64,000 nt of DNA from Aphrocallistes beatrix (taxonomy: Eukaryota > Porifera > Hexactinellida > Sceptrulophora > Aphrocallistidae). The notes below the pieces were generated by a model. The model saw only the letters and a list, made by a program, of their open reading frames with translations. It was not told where the DNA came from and searched no databases. The number at the start of each line of letters is the position of its first letter. Positions within the stretch are counted from its first letter, which is position 1. Shown here piece by piece: positions 1-10,205 of the stretch. Location: contig OY725501.1 in the NCBI GenBank assembly GCA_963281255.1, forward strand, positions 1,341,674 to 1,405,673, in the 5' to 3' direction. The position numbers were made by a program, and so were the translations under genes.

Positions 1-205
1 GATATATTAATATACACATTCTATTAAAATTTCAGCCTTCTATCACCTAAATAACTGAGTTTTAGTCTAGAAAAACTGAAATTTCAAATTATGAAAAAGG
101 TGACAATGACGTCATAATTCAGTTAAGAGTGGACATTTTCGTATGAGGTCAGAAATTAGTGGAGCCATAGCTAAAATCCTTGCCAAATTTCAGCTTTCTG
201 GATAC
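1..205 (+). repeat. Family A repeat, partial copy at window edge
   Basis: This matches the second half of the other family A copies (for example 2953-3421 and 6071-6696): a stretch beginning with a TATTAATATACACATTCTAT-like block, one TGACGTCA palindrome near 108-115, and the GGAGCCATAGC block near 162. The GC-rich head would lie left of the window. The tail with the (TA)n tract is missing; similarity stops near 205. Confidence 0.75.
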
Positions 206-1994
206 CCACGAGCGAGAAGTACGTTCCGATCCCATCTATGGCAGACTTCTTTTTGCCACTAATTATTCATATAATTGATAAGACAAAATATGGATTAAAA
301 TATTGGTGATGATGTTAGCATTAATTGCAGAGCATTCCTAGACTGGGCCATTTCAAAATTTCATTTTTTTTTTTTTTTGTGAGAAACTGCTATCTCTACT
401 GAGTTTGAATTACCAATAGTATGTATCTTCAGTATCTTCACTATCTAAATAACGATGTTAGTTATTACATTCTTCGACTGAATAACAGTATAGTAGAACT
501 AGGATAAGACGTACTAACCGAGTCGATATTACATAAGAATCTATATTTTAAAATAATTTTGGTTTAGAGAATTGAGTACGTAATAAGTCGAAGTACGTAA
601 TATCCCGAGATCGAGTTCTACACTATTTAAAATAATCGGGATAGTAAGCGAAAAATAGAGTATAAATTATAAACCAGTCTCAATTAGGCCCGTTATCATC
701 ACTAGGTTTTCAATTTAGAATCCGATAAACACATTTACTACTATAAAATGATCGAAAATAATACTAGACAATTAAACAGCAATCATACAGATAGATTATC
801 CGAAATTGCTCTGTATACTCATTGTCCATTCATCGTTAGTGCTATCTAGTCTCACTGTCCGTGTCATATTACAATGTGCAATCAGAACCACAGAAACCCA
901 AATTCAAAGATAGTGAAGTTAAACGCTCATAAGGACTAACTGATGGAAGAAAGGAGGCAACACAGAGCATATTGAGATTTGGTTCTCCCCAGAGAGGTAC
1001 GTTCTTATAGCGACAATCGTGAGTGCCTGATTTTGACGGCGACAAATTGCAAAAAATAGTAATAATATAATGCAGATGCATAGAGTTGAAACTACTAATA
1101 AACAGAGCAGCAAAAGAGGGCGCGCCAAGGAGCGGCGTTCCTGGTGCGGGATCTTAGTTTGAGGAACGGAGGCTGGAGGGCACTCCTCTTGAAAAAACAG
1201 TAAAAGAAGCAAAGGCGCGCTAACAGGAGTACCATTCTTTTAAAAAAGTTTGTTTCTGTAATTTCTCCTGATATCCTAACAATTATTTTCAAACTTAAAT
1301 TTTGTAATAACGCGGGACAAAATTTAGAAGAATTTTTAAATATACAGTGAAATATCATAATAAACCTACTTTCAATATGTAATGTGTTTACGAATATAAA
1401 TACAAAACTAGGTTATAGTAGCTAAATATCAGGGGCATGGCCGATTATGGTTTGCCCTTCCGAACAATCGAGGTGGTTTATATGTAATGAACTGGGAGTA
1501 GGAAGCACGCAGAGGTTGCATTGACCTAAAAATATCTCTGAGGATGTTGACAACATTTGTAAAAATATTAGATTGTGAAATTGTGTTATAATATTTAGAA
1601 ATATTTGAAATTTAAAAGAAATGATTCAAAGGTATTTAACCAAGTCGATATTTTCAGTCACCCAGACCGAACTAATAATTGACAATTATGCTCGATTGGA
1701 CTTTGACTTAGTCCACCCCCTAAATATTATAATCTCTAATTCAATATTGTGCTTATGGGTATTGGGTGAATATTTTCTCGAGTGAAACTATCAATCATAT
1801 TGAATATTTAGTCACTTGTATAAACCAGAGATTTCATTGGGGTATTTTATATTAGAGTTTAGTAACTACATCGCGTTTACATGCCATCCCGCATAATAAG
1901 ACTTAGCGGAAATGTAAGCAAGAATCCTAGGTAAGCTTATAAATTAAAATATAAATAAAAACATTTCAAGATAAATGTTAAATTAGGAACATAC
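206..1994. other. No gene recognised; probable next intron of RPL7A
   Basis: This stretch lies downstream of the RPL7A exon at 1995-2340 and begins, on the minus strand, with a GTATGT splice donor at 1994-1989. I looked for the next RPL7A exon on the minus strand and did not find it, so it should lie further left. A short GC-rich patch at about 1115-1235 stands out from the AT-rich surroundings but shows no coding sense I can recognise. Confidence 0.5.
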
Positions 1995-2340
1995 CTAATC
2001 TGGACTTCCCTAAAATAATACAGTAGGGCACGTTCATTTTTCTGCATAAAGCAGGTAGCCAAACAATAATCTCAATAGGTGACACATCATGCGCAATTAA
2101 CACTAATTTTGCTTTTTTCTCTTCAACTAAATATGTAACGTGGTTAATACCATATTTAAGGGTGCAGTGTTTTTTGTTAGTAAATTCTTTCTTTCCTTCA
2201 ATAAGTGATTCAGCATTCTTTAGCAATCTATTCTTCTTCTGACGACTTGTTTCTGGTCTGTATTTGTGTAAAATACGAAATAATTGAGTAGTAGTTTGCT
2301 TCATTAATGTTTGAGTGAATTGATTAATAGCTGGAGGAAT
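1995..2340 (-). CDS. RPL7A: Ribosomal protein L7a (eL8), second coding exon
   Basis: The minus strand encodes [12 protein letters not shown] followed by [15 protein letters not shown], a Lys-rich linker, then [19 protein letters not shown] and [20 protein letters not shown]. This is the conserved core of eL8, a large ribosomal subunit protein with the L7Ae-type RNA-binding fold that contacts 28S rRNA. The exon is bounded by an AATAG acceptor before base 2340 and a GTATGT donor after base 1995, so it carries 115 codons plus one base. It joins in phase to the exon at 18965-19195 (LK then IPP, where most animals have LKVPP). The linker region ([19 protein letters not shown]) is divergent and Lys/Ser-rich compared with most animals. 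No frameshift or stop is seen, so the gene looks functional. The C-terminal exon is not in view. Confidence 0.93.
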
Positions 2341-2952
2341 CTATTTATTAAGCAAATAGTAAGAATAGGAAAAACAGAATTATAATTTAAGGTTAAATTA
2401 CGGCATAGAGGTAAAAATTGAAAAAAAAATGCCGACTTTCGAAAGTGAATGGAATTAAAATTCGTTCTTTTGCACTAAATATCATCCTTCACCATTTGTA
2501 GTTTTTTTTGATAAAATACAAATTTAAGCTTCAACCACGTCAAAAAGACGCCTATGACTTCAAAATGAAAAAGGCAAGATTTGTATTTTGTTTTCGGATA
2601 AAATTTGGATATTGAAGGTGCTTATTAAATATAATTTAAACATTGAAACCAGGGATTCTTTTTAGCACGGAATCACATTATTAATTCGAAATGCATAGTG
2701 AATCTGTTATCTATATAGTACACTCGTTATTATTGATTTTAAAATGAAATAAACCTTTTGATGAATACACATTCGTTACATGTTTTCTGATATAGTATAA
2801 GTAGAATTAGGTAACTGTTCTTGATATGTTAATTTTCTGAGTAGCAACCTCGGTTGCTGGGTACTTACAATATATACGTAATATACAATATAATACGTAA
2901 TATACAATATACCTATATAGTGACAAAATTTTCACTTTCACTTTTTTGATGA

Positions 2953-3421
2953 CAAGCGGGCATCGCTTGCATGTGCGGCTGGCGGATACTTTGTGTCCAC
3001 CGGAGGCGCCTTTTCGGCGCCTGGGGTCACATTGATTAATTATAAGGGAGATGACATCTCTAAATACGTCTGTTCTACTGTTATATTCGATATCGCACGA
3101 AAAATCAAAATGTTTGATGCGTAATGGTAGCGTCATAACAAAGTGATGAGTCATCATTTTTGATGAAGGTTGCATCATATGTGAGGTATATTAATATACA
3201 CATACTATTAAAATTTCAGGATTCCATCACCTAAAATGGCTGAGTTATTGTCGAAAAAATGAAATTTCTAATTATAAAAAAGATGACAATGACGTATAAT
3301 AATTCCATGATGAGTCGACATTTTCATCTGAGCTCAGAAACTTGTGGAGCCATAGCCAAAGTACTACATGCCAAAAAACAGCTTTCTGCGCCTTGCAATT
3401 TCTTCAATCAATTCGTAACGT
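2953..3421 (+). repeat. Family A repeat, lacks the (TA)n tail
   Basis: It starts with CAAGCGGGCATCGC, a degraded form of the usual CAAGCGCGCTTCGC head, followed by the hairpin pair (GGCGGATAC/GTGTCCACC and GGCGCC..GGCGCC). It continues through the TGATGAGTCATCA block and the second block with CATGATGAGTCGACATTTT. It ends in TTCTTCAATCAATTCGTAAC without the microsatellite and tail. Both usual TGACGTCA sites are mutated here. Confidence 0.8.
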
Positions 3422-3974
3422 TTTTATATTTGCGAGTAAATTGTAAGACATTTTAATTTGAATGTTTACCTAACTCGCTTCAATTTTTCTCTAGACATAG
3501 CCCAGGAATTTATTAACTGTAATCATATTTTCGTGGCGAAAATATTTCATTCGAGTTATTTTTTCTTGACTTAAAACTATTTTTTATTTGCAATAACATC
3601 CTCCTCAGTAAAAAAGGTTCAACTCGCATTAACTTGTAATATTTAAACACATCGATATTGTTTATACTGCATTTTTTCACTACTAAAATGATATATTGCT
3701 CTTATTCCTTTAAAAAAGCATGACATTTACGAGTCTTAAGTTTTATTTAACTCAGGCTACCATTGGCTCTCGTTCCGTCTGTTATGTGAAAATTCCTTAA
3801 ATATCCTGTGTTCATATTAGTAGTTATTTCCAGTTCAAAATGTTCAAACCTTTCATTTTCTGATACTATTCTTATATATTTTTATACATTAAGTAGACAT
3901 AAATCGAAATTACCAACAGCAAGCATATTTGTAATGAATTTCTACCCTTCTTAGACCAAGGTACCATACAGCTA

Positions 3975-4060
3975 GCTGGAGAGATATATTTTCCTGATCT
4001 CAAACCCATAAAATTTTGATACCCCTAAATCGTCAAATACCATTATGGAATAGCAGAATA
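3975..4060 (-). repeat. Degenerate family F MITE fragment
   Basis: The stretch from GAGAGATATATTTTCC to CCCCTAAATCG resembles the inner half of the 188-bp MITEs at 5289-5476 and 5866-6051 (CGAGAGATATGCTCATAATC... CCTAAATCG). Only this part is recognisable. Confidence 0.4.
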
Positions 4061-4217
4061 TTCCAAAATTTGGCACTCTTAAACATGATTGGATTCAAAA
4101 TTATACTGCTAAAAGGAGCGTATTGCGCAGATAATTTCCCGTCAAAAACTGGTGGATTTGAATTTAATTTCAATAATTTACTGATTATATACTTGGCCTT
4201 GTTCTGCTTATCTTGAA

Positions 4218-4375
4218 AAGTACACGGTGCAACTTTGTTGCTATTAACCACAAAGTTGAATTTCGTATGTTGGGTGATTTTACTATATTTGTTTATCGAA
4301 ATAGAACTTGTTGGTTTTCATGATCATTTGCATACTAGAAAGTTGCATGCAACATTTGCATACGACTTTACTCCA
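4218..4375. repeat. Degraded Harbinger-like fragment
   Basis: GTACACGGTGCAACTTTGTT near 4218 and GTTGCATGCAACATTTGCAT near 4343 resemble the terminal and subterminal GATGCAAC/GTTGCATGC motifs of the larger element at 9288-10553. Nothing between them is recognisable. Confidence 0.35.
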
Positions 4376-4479
4376 TTATGCATGGTGACTGAATCTCTAT
4401 TTGTATCCACTATACAAATTAACTGACTCTGGACTTAAAACACAAAGTGACTGAAAGTTGAGGATCGCGTCATGCCCTA

Positions 4480-5210
4480 CATGACCCGAACTATAGATGA
4501 GGCATATCTTGAAAAATATTCACTATGATATTGTTCGCTTTTTTATAAGAAATAATTGAACACTATCGATGCTAGATCATCAAAATCTAACACCATGAAG
4601 TACTTTGACTCGTGAAAAGGTTGAGGCGATAATTTGAAATTTTCATGAATGATACAATTTATCATATTGGACACATTTGTTAATTTGTCTGATAACTCGT
4701 AAACCTTTAGAAGTAGAAATTATGCCAACCCTTAATAATAGGAAGAAGTATATTAGCTATCAATTAGGAAATTTGAATTCTTAGTTATTTCGGTTTTCAG
4801 AATATGTGACCCCAACTGCCAAAATACTTTTCCATAGTAAACTGGAATGCAGCAAAATTCCATATAATAAAACCTTTGAATCAACAAATTCACAGCTCAG
4901 TTCTATGCAAATTCTTTGTATCAAAAGACCTCTCAGAAAAATCACTAAATTCGTCATTAATATAACCTATTGCTCAAACATATGCTGGTGTGCATACATC
5001 AGCTCAATTCTGCGTGGTAATGATCTGACCCATCTTATATATTAGTTCAATCATTTTCTATGGAATCTAAGTGCAAAATCCATCAAGTTACTGTTTGGCA
5101 TTATATGTATTCGGCCAATATATTGTTAGTATGTATTCAAATATACCAAGCTCTACTCAAACCACCTACTAAGTAGTAGATTCAAAACTAACTGTTACAC
5201 TAGTATATAC
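4480..5210 (+). repeat. Family D repeat, degraded partial copy
   Basis: The segment shares ordered blocks with the palindromic repeat at 41466-42830: a CACAGCTCAGTTCTATGC block (4890), an AAAAGACCTCTCAGAAAAATC block (4923), and an end with AAGTTACTGTTTGGC (5087). Similarity is patchy. Small open frames here have no protein-like features and are not reported as genes. Confidence 0.5.
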
Positions 5211-5288
5211 TAACTGAAATGGCTGTATCATAAAGAAACCAGCTACATCAAATTCATTTCATATCAAAAAATCATAGTGCTGCGCAAT

Positions 5289-5476
5289 GCATTATCTAGG
5301 AGCGCGAGACGCTCCTTTAGGCGTATGATTTTAAGCCCGAAAGTGTTTAGGAGCGTGAAAATTTAGAAAATTCCCCAATTTTCCCTATATTATAATGTAC
5401 TAATTTATCGATTTATGCGCATGAAATTTTAGGGGTTTGAGATTAGGAGCATATCTCTCGAAGGCTGTATAATGCC
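5289..5476 (+). repeat. Family F MITE, copy 1 of an inverted pair
   Basis: The unit is bounded by GCATTATCTAGGAGC and GGCTGTATAATGCC, so its own ends form a short inverted repeat. Just inside the first end is a perfect hairpin, GGAGCG-CGAGA-CGCTCC. The same unit recurs in opposite orientation at 5866-6051, leaving a 389-bp spacer. Confidence 0.65.
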
Positions 5477-5823
5477 TTGGTGCTGCGCAAAAGCTAAATC
5501 TTCACAGTTTCACACTGTGGAATTCAATATCACTTCAAGATCTATAAGAATCATGATCCAAGGAGTGAATCAAATAGAAGAAGATTCTACATTTCCCTAG
5601 CCAAATGTATTGGGAGATTGTTTTGCATCATAAATAATGGTAAAATGGATCTCTCCATTGTGGCCAATTCAACTATGCCAGCAATTGAGAATCTGACATC
5701 AAATTCATAATTTACACACTCGAATTGCTCAGTTTAGAAGTGTTCTATACATCAATGATACCTAAATGGTAATTGATATCGTTTGTGGCATCTTGATGAT
5801 ATAGTATACTTGTTTTAAAAATA

Positions 5824-5863
5824 TATCCTTACTATCAAAACTCGATTAATGTGTATATATATC
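5824..5863 (-). repeat. Family A tail fragment
   Basis: TCCTTACTATCAAAACTCG followed by ATTAATGTGTATATATA is the tail of family A in reverse orientation. It stops at the family F MITE that starts at 5866, so that MITE may have landed in or next to the TA tract. Confidence 0.6.
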
Positions 5864-5865
5864 AG

Positions 5866-6051
5866 GGCATTATACAGCCTTCGAGAGATATGCTCATAAT
5901 CTCAAACCCCTAAATTTTCATACGCCTAAATCGATATATTCAATTATAATAGAGGGAAAATTAGGGAATTTTCTAAATTTTAACGCTCCTAAACACTTTC
6001 GGGGTTAAAACCATACGCCTAAAGGAGCGTCTCGCGCTCCTAGATAATGCC
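5866..6051 (-). repeat. Family F MITE, copy 2 of an inverted pair
   Basis: This is the reverse complement of 5289-5476 with about 10% differences, again ending in GGCATTATAC and GATAATGCC. The two together would form a long stem with a 389-bp loop. Confidence 0.65.
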
Positions 6052-6070
6052 TTGATATATTTATATACTA

Positions 6071-6560
6071 CAAGCGCGCTTCGCGCTTGCTTGCGCTGCG
6101 CGGCTGGCGGACACTTTGTGTCCGCCGGAGGCTCCCTCCGGTCGCCTAGAGTCACATTGGTTAATTATAAGGGAGATAACATCTCTAAATATGTCTGTCC
6201 TACTGTGCTAATCGATATCACTAGAAAAATCACCAAATTTGTGAATGTAAAAATTTTTGATGCGTAATGATGACGTCATAACAAAGTGATGAGTCATCAT
6301 TTTTTGATAATAGTTGCATCATATGTGAGGTATGTTAGTACACAGATTCTATTAAAATTTCAGCCTTCTATCTCCTATAATGGCTGAGTTATGCCCGAAT
6401 AACTGTGTTGCTTAACTTTTAAAAATGTGACAATGACGTCATAATTCCATGATGAGTCGACATTTTGCTCTGAACTCAGAACTTACTGGAGCCATAGCCA
6501 AAAGACTCCCACATGCCAAAAATCAGTTTTCTGAGCCCGGCAGTTTCTTCAATCAATTCG

Positions 6561-6639
<79 letters not shown>

Positions 6640-6696
6640 CACAAATAATATATATATATATACACACAAATAACAATCGAGTTTTAATAGTAAGGA
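6071..6696 (+). repeat. Family A repeat, complete copy
   Basis: This is a full-length copy (626 bp) flanked by TA on both sides. It begins CAAGCGCGCTTCGCGC, has the hairpin GGCGGACAC-TTT-GTGTCCGCC, two TGACGTCA sites (6273 and 6435), TGATGAGTCATCA at 6287, a long (TA)n tract at 6563-6634, and ends GAGTTTTAATAGTAAGGA. No open frame of coding character is present, and no terminal inverted repeat is visible. Confidence 0.9.
6563..6634. repeat. (TA)n microsatellite
   Basis: About 36 TA units lie at the fixed microsatellite position of family A. The tract length differs widely between copies, from about 10 units upward. Confidence 0.95.
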
Positions 6697-7014
6697 TATG
6701 TGTGTGTGTATAAATATACTATATCTGTAACGAATTGATTGAAGAAACCACCAGGCACAGAAAGTTGATATTTGGCATGTGTGGGAGCTTTTTTTGGCAA
6801 GCTCCACTAAGTTCTGAGCTCAGACGAAAACGTCGACTCATCATGGAATTATGACGTAATTGTCACCTTTTTGTGATTAGAAATTTCAGTTTTTTTACCA
6901 TAACTCTGCCATTTTCATTGATAGAAGGTTGGAGTTCTAATAGAATGTGTATATTAATATGCCTCACATATGATGTAACCATCATCAAAAAATGAAAACT
7001 CATCACTCTATTAT
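6697..7014 (-). repeat. Family A repeat, reverse copy, first part
   Basis: This reverse copy abuts the tail of the previous one at the microsatellite. It runs from the TA-rich tract through CTGTAACGAATTGATTGAAG down to CATCACTCTATTAT, where a MULE-like element interrupts it. The remainder continues at 7757-7897. The hairpin head is missing. Confidence 0.8.
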
Positions 7015-7756
7015 GGGATACGGACATTTCGGTACGGGACAAATCGGTACGTGGACATTTCGGTACGTGTACTACGTTATTTAGATGTACAGTAGAAACT
7101 CGTAAATAACTGTTACTACTAGATTAATGATTTAATGATTTATGAAATACTGAAACAAAAATGGTAAATAATGGTGAGGGTGAGCACTATGTCTCGTTAA
7201 GGCCAATTCTATGTGTCACTCCATGTATATATTCCATGGGTAGTCCGTGAAAGTATCCGGAGATCAGATTCTTAAGGCCTTCCTCATTAGCTTTATCTTT
7301 CCGTCGTTTTGCAGGCTTTTCTCCAGCAATAAATTTAGCCTGTTTTACTTTGACAAGTCCTTGCTCTCGCTTCAATGCATTGCAATGAAACGCCAAATGT
7401 CGGGGTGGTAACATCCGATGGTAGCATTGTATGAGCGATGCCAAGCTTCAACTGCGTTAGTAGTCCTGGGAATTCCCTGAGGAACTTCATAGTGATGATT
7501 CCACATCTCTATTGGAAAGATGGGCTCCTGCTGGGTACCACCAGGGAGTATACAATTGCATTGCGTAATTCCTGAATGGTTTTAGATGTTAATTTGTGGT
7601 GATTCTTTTACAATCCAACTTAATTTTGACCGAATCGTCCATATACTGAGTACACATGTACCGAAATGTCCACGTACCGATTTGTCCCGTACCGAAATGC
7701 CCAAGTACTGAAATGTCCGTACCGAATTGTCCACGTACCGTACTGCACGTATCCCC
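7015..7756 (-). mobile_element. MULE-like element fragment with inverted termini
   Basis: The element sits inside a family A copy and is flanked by a 9-bp duplication with one mismatch (CTCTATTAT at 7006-7014, CACTATTAT at 7757-7765), the length expected of Mutator-like elements. The termini are inverted repeats starting GGGATACG, and both ends carry tandem copies of a motif like GGACATTTCGGTACG, probable transposase binding sites. It encodes only the C-terminal part of a MULE-type transposase, so it is internally deleted. Confidence 0.75.
7187..7560 (-). pseudogene. MULE transposase C-terminal fragment
   Basis: Reading on the minus strand from about 7530, one frame gives VPQGIPRTTNAVEAWHRSYN then CYHPDIWRFI. 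After one frameshift near 7390 the next frame gives NALKREQGLVKVKQAKFIAG, a Lys-rich stretch and MEYIHGVTHRIGL to a stop at 7187. The order TTNAVEAWH, HP-x-IWRF and LKREQ is the usual C-terminal signature of MULE transposases in animals. The catalytic DDE core is absent. It could not be active as it stands. Confidence 0.7.
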
Positions 7757-7897
7757 CACTATTATATCGTCATCATTACGCTTAAAATTTTAAAAATTTG
7801 CAAATTTGGTTATTTATCGTGCGATATCGATTATAACAGTAGGACAGACGTATTTAGGGATGTTATTTCCGTTATAATTTATCAATGTGACCCCATG
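7757..7897 (-). repeat. Family A repeat, reverse copy, second part
   Basis: This continues the copy interrupted at 7014. It holds the TCATCATTACGC, GTGCGATATCGATTATAACA and GACAGACGTATTTAGG blocks, then stops near ATGCGCCC, just before the hairpin head would begin. Confidence 0.75.
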
Positions 7898-7959
7898 CGC
7901 CCTTAGTTATTAGAAAAATAGAAGATTTCTTGAGGTTTGGAAACACGTCTGATGGAGCC

Positions 7960-8330
7960 AGCTCAGGCAAATAAGGCGGGTGTGATAATTGTTCAAAAGC
8001 CACAATAATGAATTGTAGCCATTGAAGCCAATGACTTGTGACCTGGGCCATTATTCTGATCTAACAATACCCCTCTGGCTCACGCAATTTCATGATGAGG
8101 TTTGCTTAGCATATCCCTATTATGGTTGTCCTTTAGAAAAGTAGTCAATCATTATCACTCCCTCTGAATCTCAGAAATAACAGACCAGGCTCATCTGGAC
8201 CTTCTTGGGAACTGGTGATCCATAGTGCCTATTTTGATTGTTCCTTTGACTCAGGCTGAAAGTGGTGGAACCAAGTTTCATCCATTCTCACAAAAAAAAT
8301 CGTGCGAATCTGTTTCAAAACGGGGTCTTT
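7960..8330 (-). pseudogene. Old mariner transposase relic
   Basis: Minus-strand fragments in different frames spell VRMDETWFHHFQPESKEQSK (around 8300-8240), which contains the first catalytic Asp of mariner transposases. Further along come WLQ and LSHPPYLPELAPSD (around 8010-7965), the region of the third Asp. Several stops and frameshifts separate them, and the second catalytic region is lost. This is a different and older lineage than the mariner at 10814-12146. Confidence 0.65.
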
Positions 8331-8346
8331 TTTGAAGGGGGGAGTC

Positions 8347-8466
8347 AGTAATTTATTTTGGCTATGGCTAAGTTCTGAGCTCAGACGAAAATGTCGACTC
8401 ATCCTGGAATTTTGACGTCATTGTCACATGTTTTATAATTATAATTTTTAGTTTTTCGACTATAAC
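8347..8466 (-). repeat. Family A repeat, short fragment
   Basis: Only the block from TTTTGGCTATGGCTAAGTTC to the GTTTTTCGACTATAACT motif is present, in reverse orientation. It includes a diverged TTTTGACGTCATTGTCAC. Confidence 0.65.
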
Positions 8467-8559
8467 TTAATTTCAGTTTTTCGATTATAACTTAATACAT
8501 TTTGTTTTATCAAATCCTACGGTTTTCAAGATATGTTTCAATTTAACAAAAATGATTCA

Positions 8560-8830
8560 TAAATTACGTATATTGCACCATATCTCGACAACCTTAAGAT
8601 TTAATAAAACAAGCTGTATTAGGAATTAATAGAAAGTAGCCTATTATCCATCGAATACAGTCTTTTAATTTGAATGCATAGCTAAAACGGTTTTCAAGAT
8701 ATAGGATCAAATGGTCAAAATGCGTTTCCATAGCAACGAAATGTAACAACATTCCTTTAGAAAAAATTTTTCGAATCAACCCGTCCCCACCTTTATTGTG
8801 TTTTAAAATCATACTTTAATAAAGTTTTTA
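8560..8830 (+). repeat. Family D repeat, degraded fragment
   Basis: The order GCTGTATTAGGAATTAATAG, CTATTATCCATCGAATACAG, GAATGCATAGCTA and CAAAATGCG matches the 42330-42480 region of the family D palindrome (AATAGGAAGTAG, GAATGTCTAGCTATAGC, CCAAAATGCG). Confidence 0.45.
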
Positions 8831-9095
8831 AATGTGCTTAAAACAGGTCAGAAAATCGCTAAAATGTAGTACGTATCTTAAATCTGTGAAAAACAGGTGT
8901 GAAAACCACATAACTCAGATTCCACACATAGTTTAGGGCAGCCAATATGAACAATGGATTCCAAAAGTATGACTTAAAAATATGATTTAACAATAATACA
9001 TCTCCTATGTCTAACTTGAGAGGATTACGAAATATCAATAATAACAATGAACCCGATTTTAAAGACTCGAGTAAGAGAGTCGACAGTCCATAGTA

Positions 9096-9223
9096 TTAAC
9101 CCACGCTTGCCACAGGAATGTGTTGCGTCATTTTCGGTTTAAGCCATTTTCAATGGGGAAGCCATACAAGTTTGGGGTATTTACTATAAATAGAAAATAC
9201 CCCAAGCCAACGAAGGGTAATAA
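9096..9223 (-). repeat. Family E MITE (TTAA-flanked, ~125 bp)
   Basis: It begins TTAACCCACGCTTG and ends near GAAGGGTAATAAG. The middle has GTTTAAGCCATTTTCAATGG, GGGAAGCCATAC and ACTATAAATAGAAA, matching in reverse the copies at 41872-41983, 49220-49345 and 52929-53053. The short inverted ends (TTAACCC/GGGTTAA) and TTAA target suit a piggyBac-type MITE. Confidence 0.6.
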
Positions 9224-9582
9224 GTAGTCTATGATTTGATTATTTTTAGGATTCCTACACCTCCGATTCAACAACTACAACGCTTAAGGCCCCCATACAC
9301 GATGCAACTTTGTTGCATGCAAATGTTGCACGCAACAAAGTTGCATGCAACCTTTCAATTCATACGATGCAACATGTTGCTTGCAACAATGTTGCATGCA
9401 ACAATTTTTCGAGGAGCATTGTTGCATGCAACATTTTAACTCACACGATGCAACAAGTTGCTTGCAACAATTTTTCGTGGAGCATAGTTGCAAGCAATAT
9501 TGTTGCTTGAATTTTGTGCTTATTTAATAATTTTGATTCTATATACCTATTTGTGAAATCTTTCGTTCAAATTGAACTAATT

Positions 9583-9772
9583 ATCGTATTTCCCTGTATA
9601 AGCGTCGGACGCCGGGGCATTTTAGTTCTCAGTTGTGGCAAAAATAAAGGTGCCAGTCAATGTAGTAAACAAAAAAAAAGACCGCCGGGTCAAAATTGCG
9701 AATGAAAAAATAAGCGCCGGGTCTAAAGGGTGCACGAAATAAATAAGCGCCCGGGGGGGGGGAATACGGTAC
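9583..9772. mobile_element. Small MITE with GC-rich interior
   Basis: The left end ATCGTATTTCCCTGTATAAG and the right end, read inward, GTACCGTATTCCCCC form an imperfect inverted repeat around an interior with three copies of a GCGCCGGG- or ACGCCGGGG-like motif and a run of ten or so G. It sits in the Harbinger-like element. Confidence 0.45.
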
Positions 9773-9837
9773 ATCAAATTTATTCTGCATTTTTACATAA
9801 TAATCCTGTGATAATTTATTAATTTGTAAGTGTGTAC

Positions 9838-10205
9838 AAGGCTGGATTCGGTTAACCGGTTAACTGGCTAACCGCCGTCGATCTCGGTTAACGGTTAAGA
9901 AAATCTTAGAACGGCTGCCGATCTGCTTTATTTTCTAAATATTTACACTAATTTCATTGTTTTTCGACAGAGATTCATGAATATTACTTCTAAAAAATTA
10001 ATAATACATTATAATTTCTATTTTTAATCATATATGTAGTATATTTCGAGCAACTGAAAATTTTCAAATTAATCACTAGCAAGTTAAATATTAGTCTAAA
10101 ATCCATATTTCAGCCAATTAATATTGACATCGGTTAACCGGTTAACCGCCCTAGAGGAAACCAAAATAACCGAGCCCTAAAATCGGTTAACCAACCCCAG
10201 CCCTG
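9838..10205. mobile_element. Family H hAT-like MITE, copy 1
   Basis: The ends are AAGGCTGGATTCGGTTAACC and, inward from the right, CAGGGCTGGGGTTGGTTAACC, shortened here: both carry the GGTTAACCGGTTAACC palindrome. A second copy at 16800-17158 is closely similar throughout. Flanks GTGTGTAC and GTGTGCAT are consistent with a worn 8-bp target duplication. Confidence 0.6.

Noticed and set aside
869-1358. Overlapping frames of 70-97 codons on the minus strand
   Set aside because: They overlap each other in different frames, show no motif and no splice pattern, and do not match the missing RPL7A C-terminal exon.
6449-6713. Tyr-Ile repeat proteins across the TA tract
   Set aside because: They are translations of the (TA)n microsatellite in family A.
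9236-9527. Several overlapping frames rich in Cys, His and Gln
   Set aside because: They are generated by the GTTGCATGC repeats of the Harbinger-like element in different frames.
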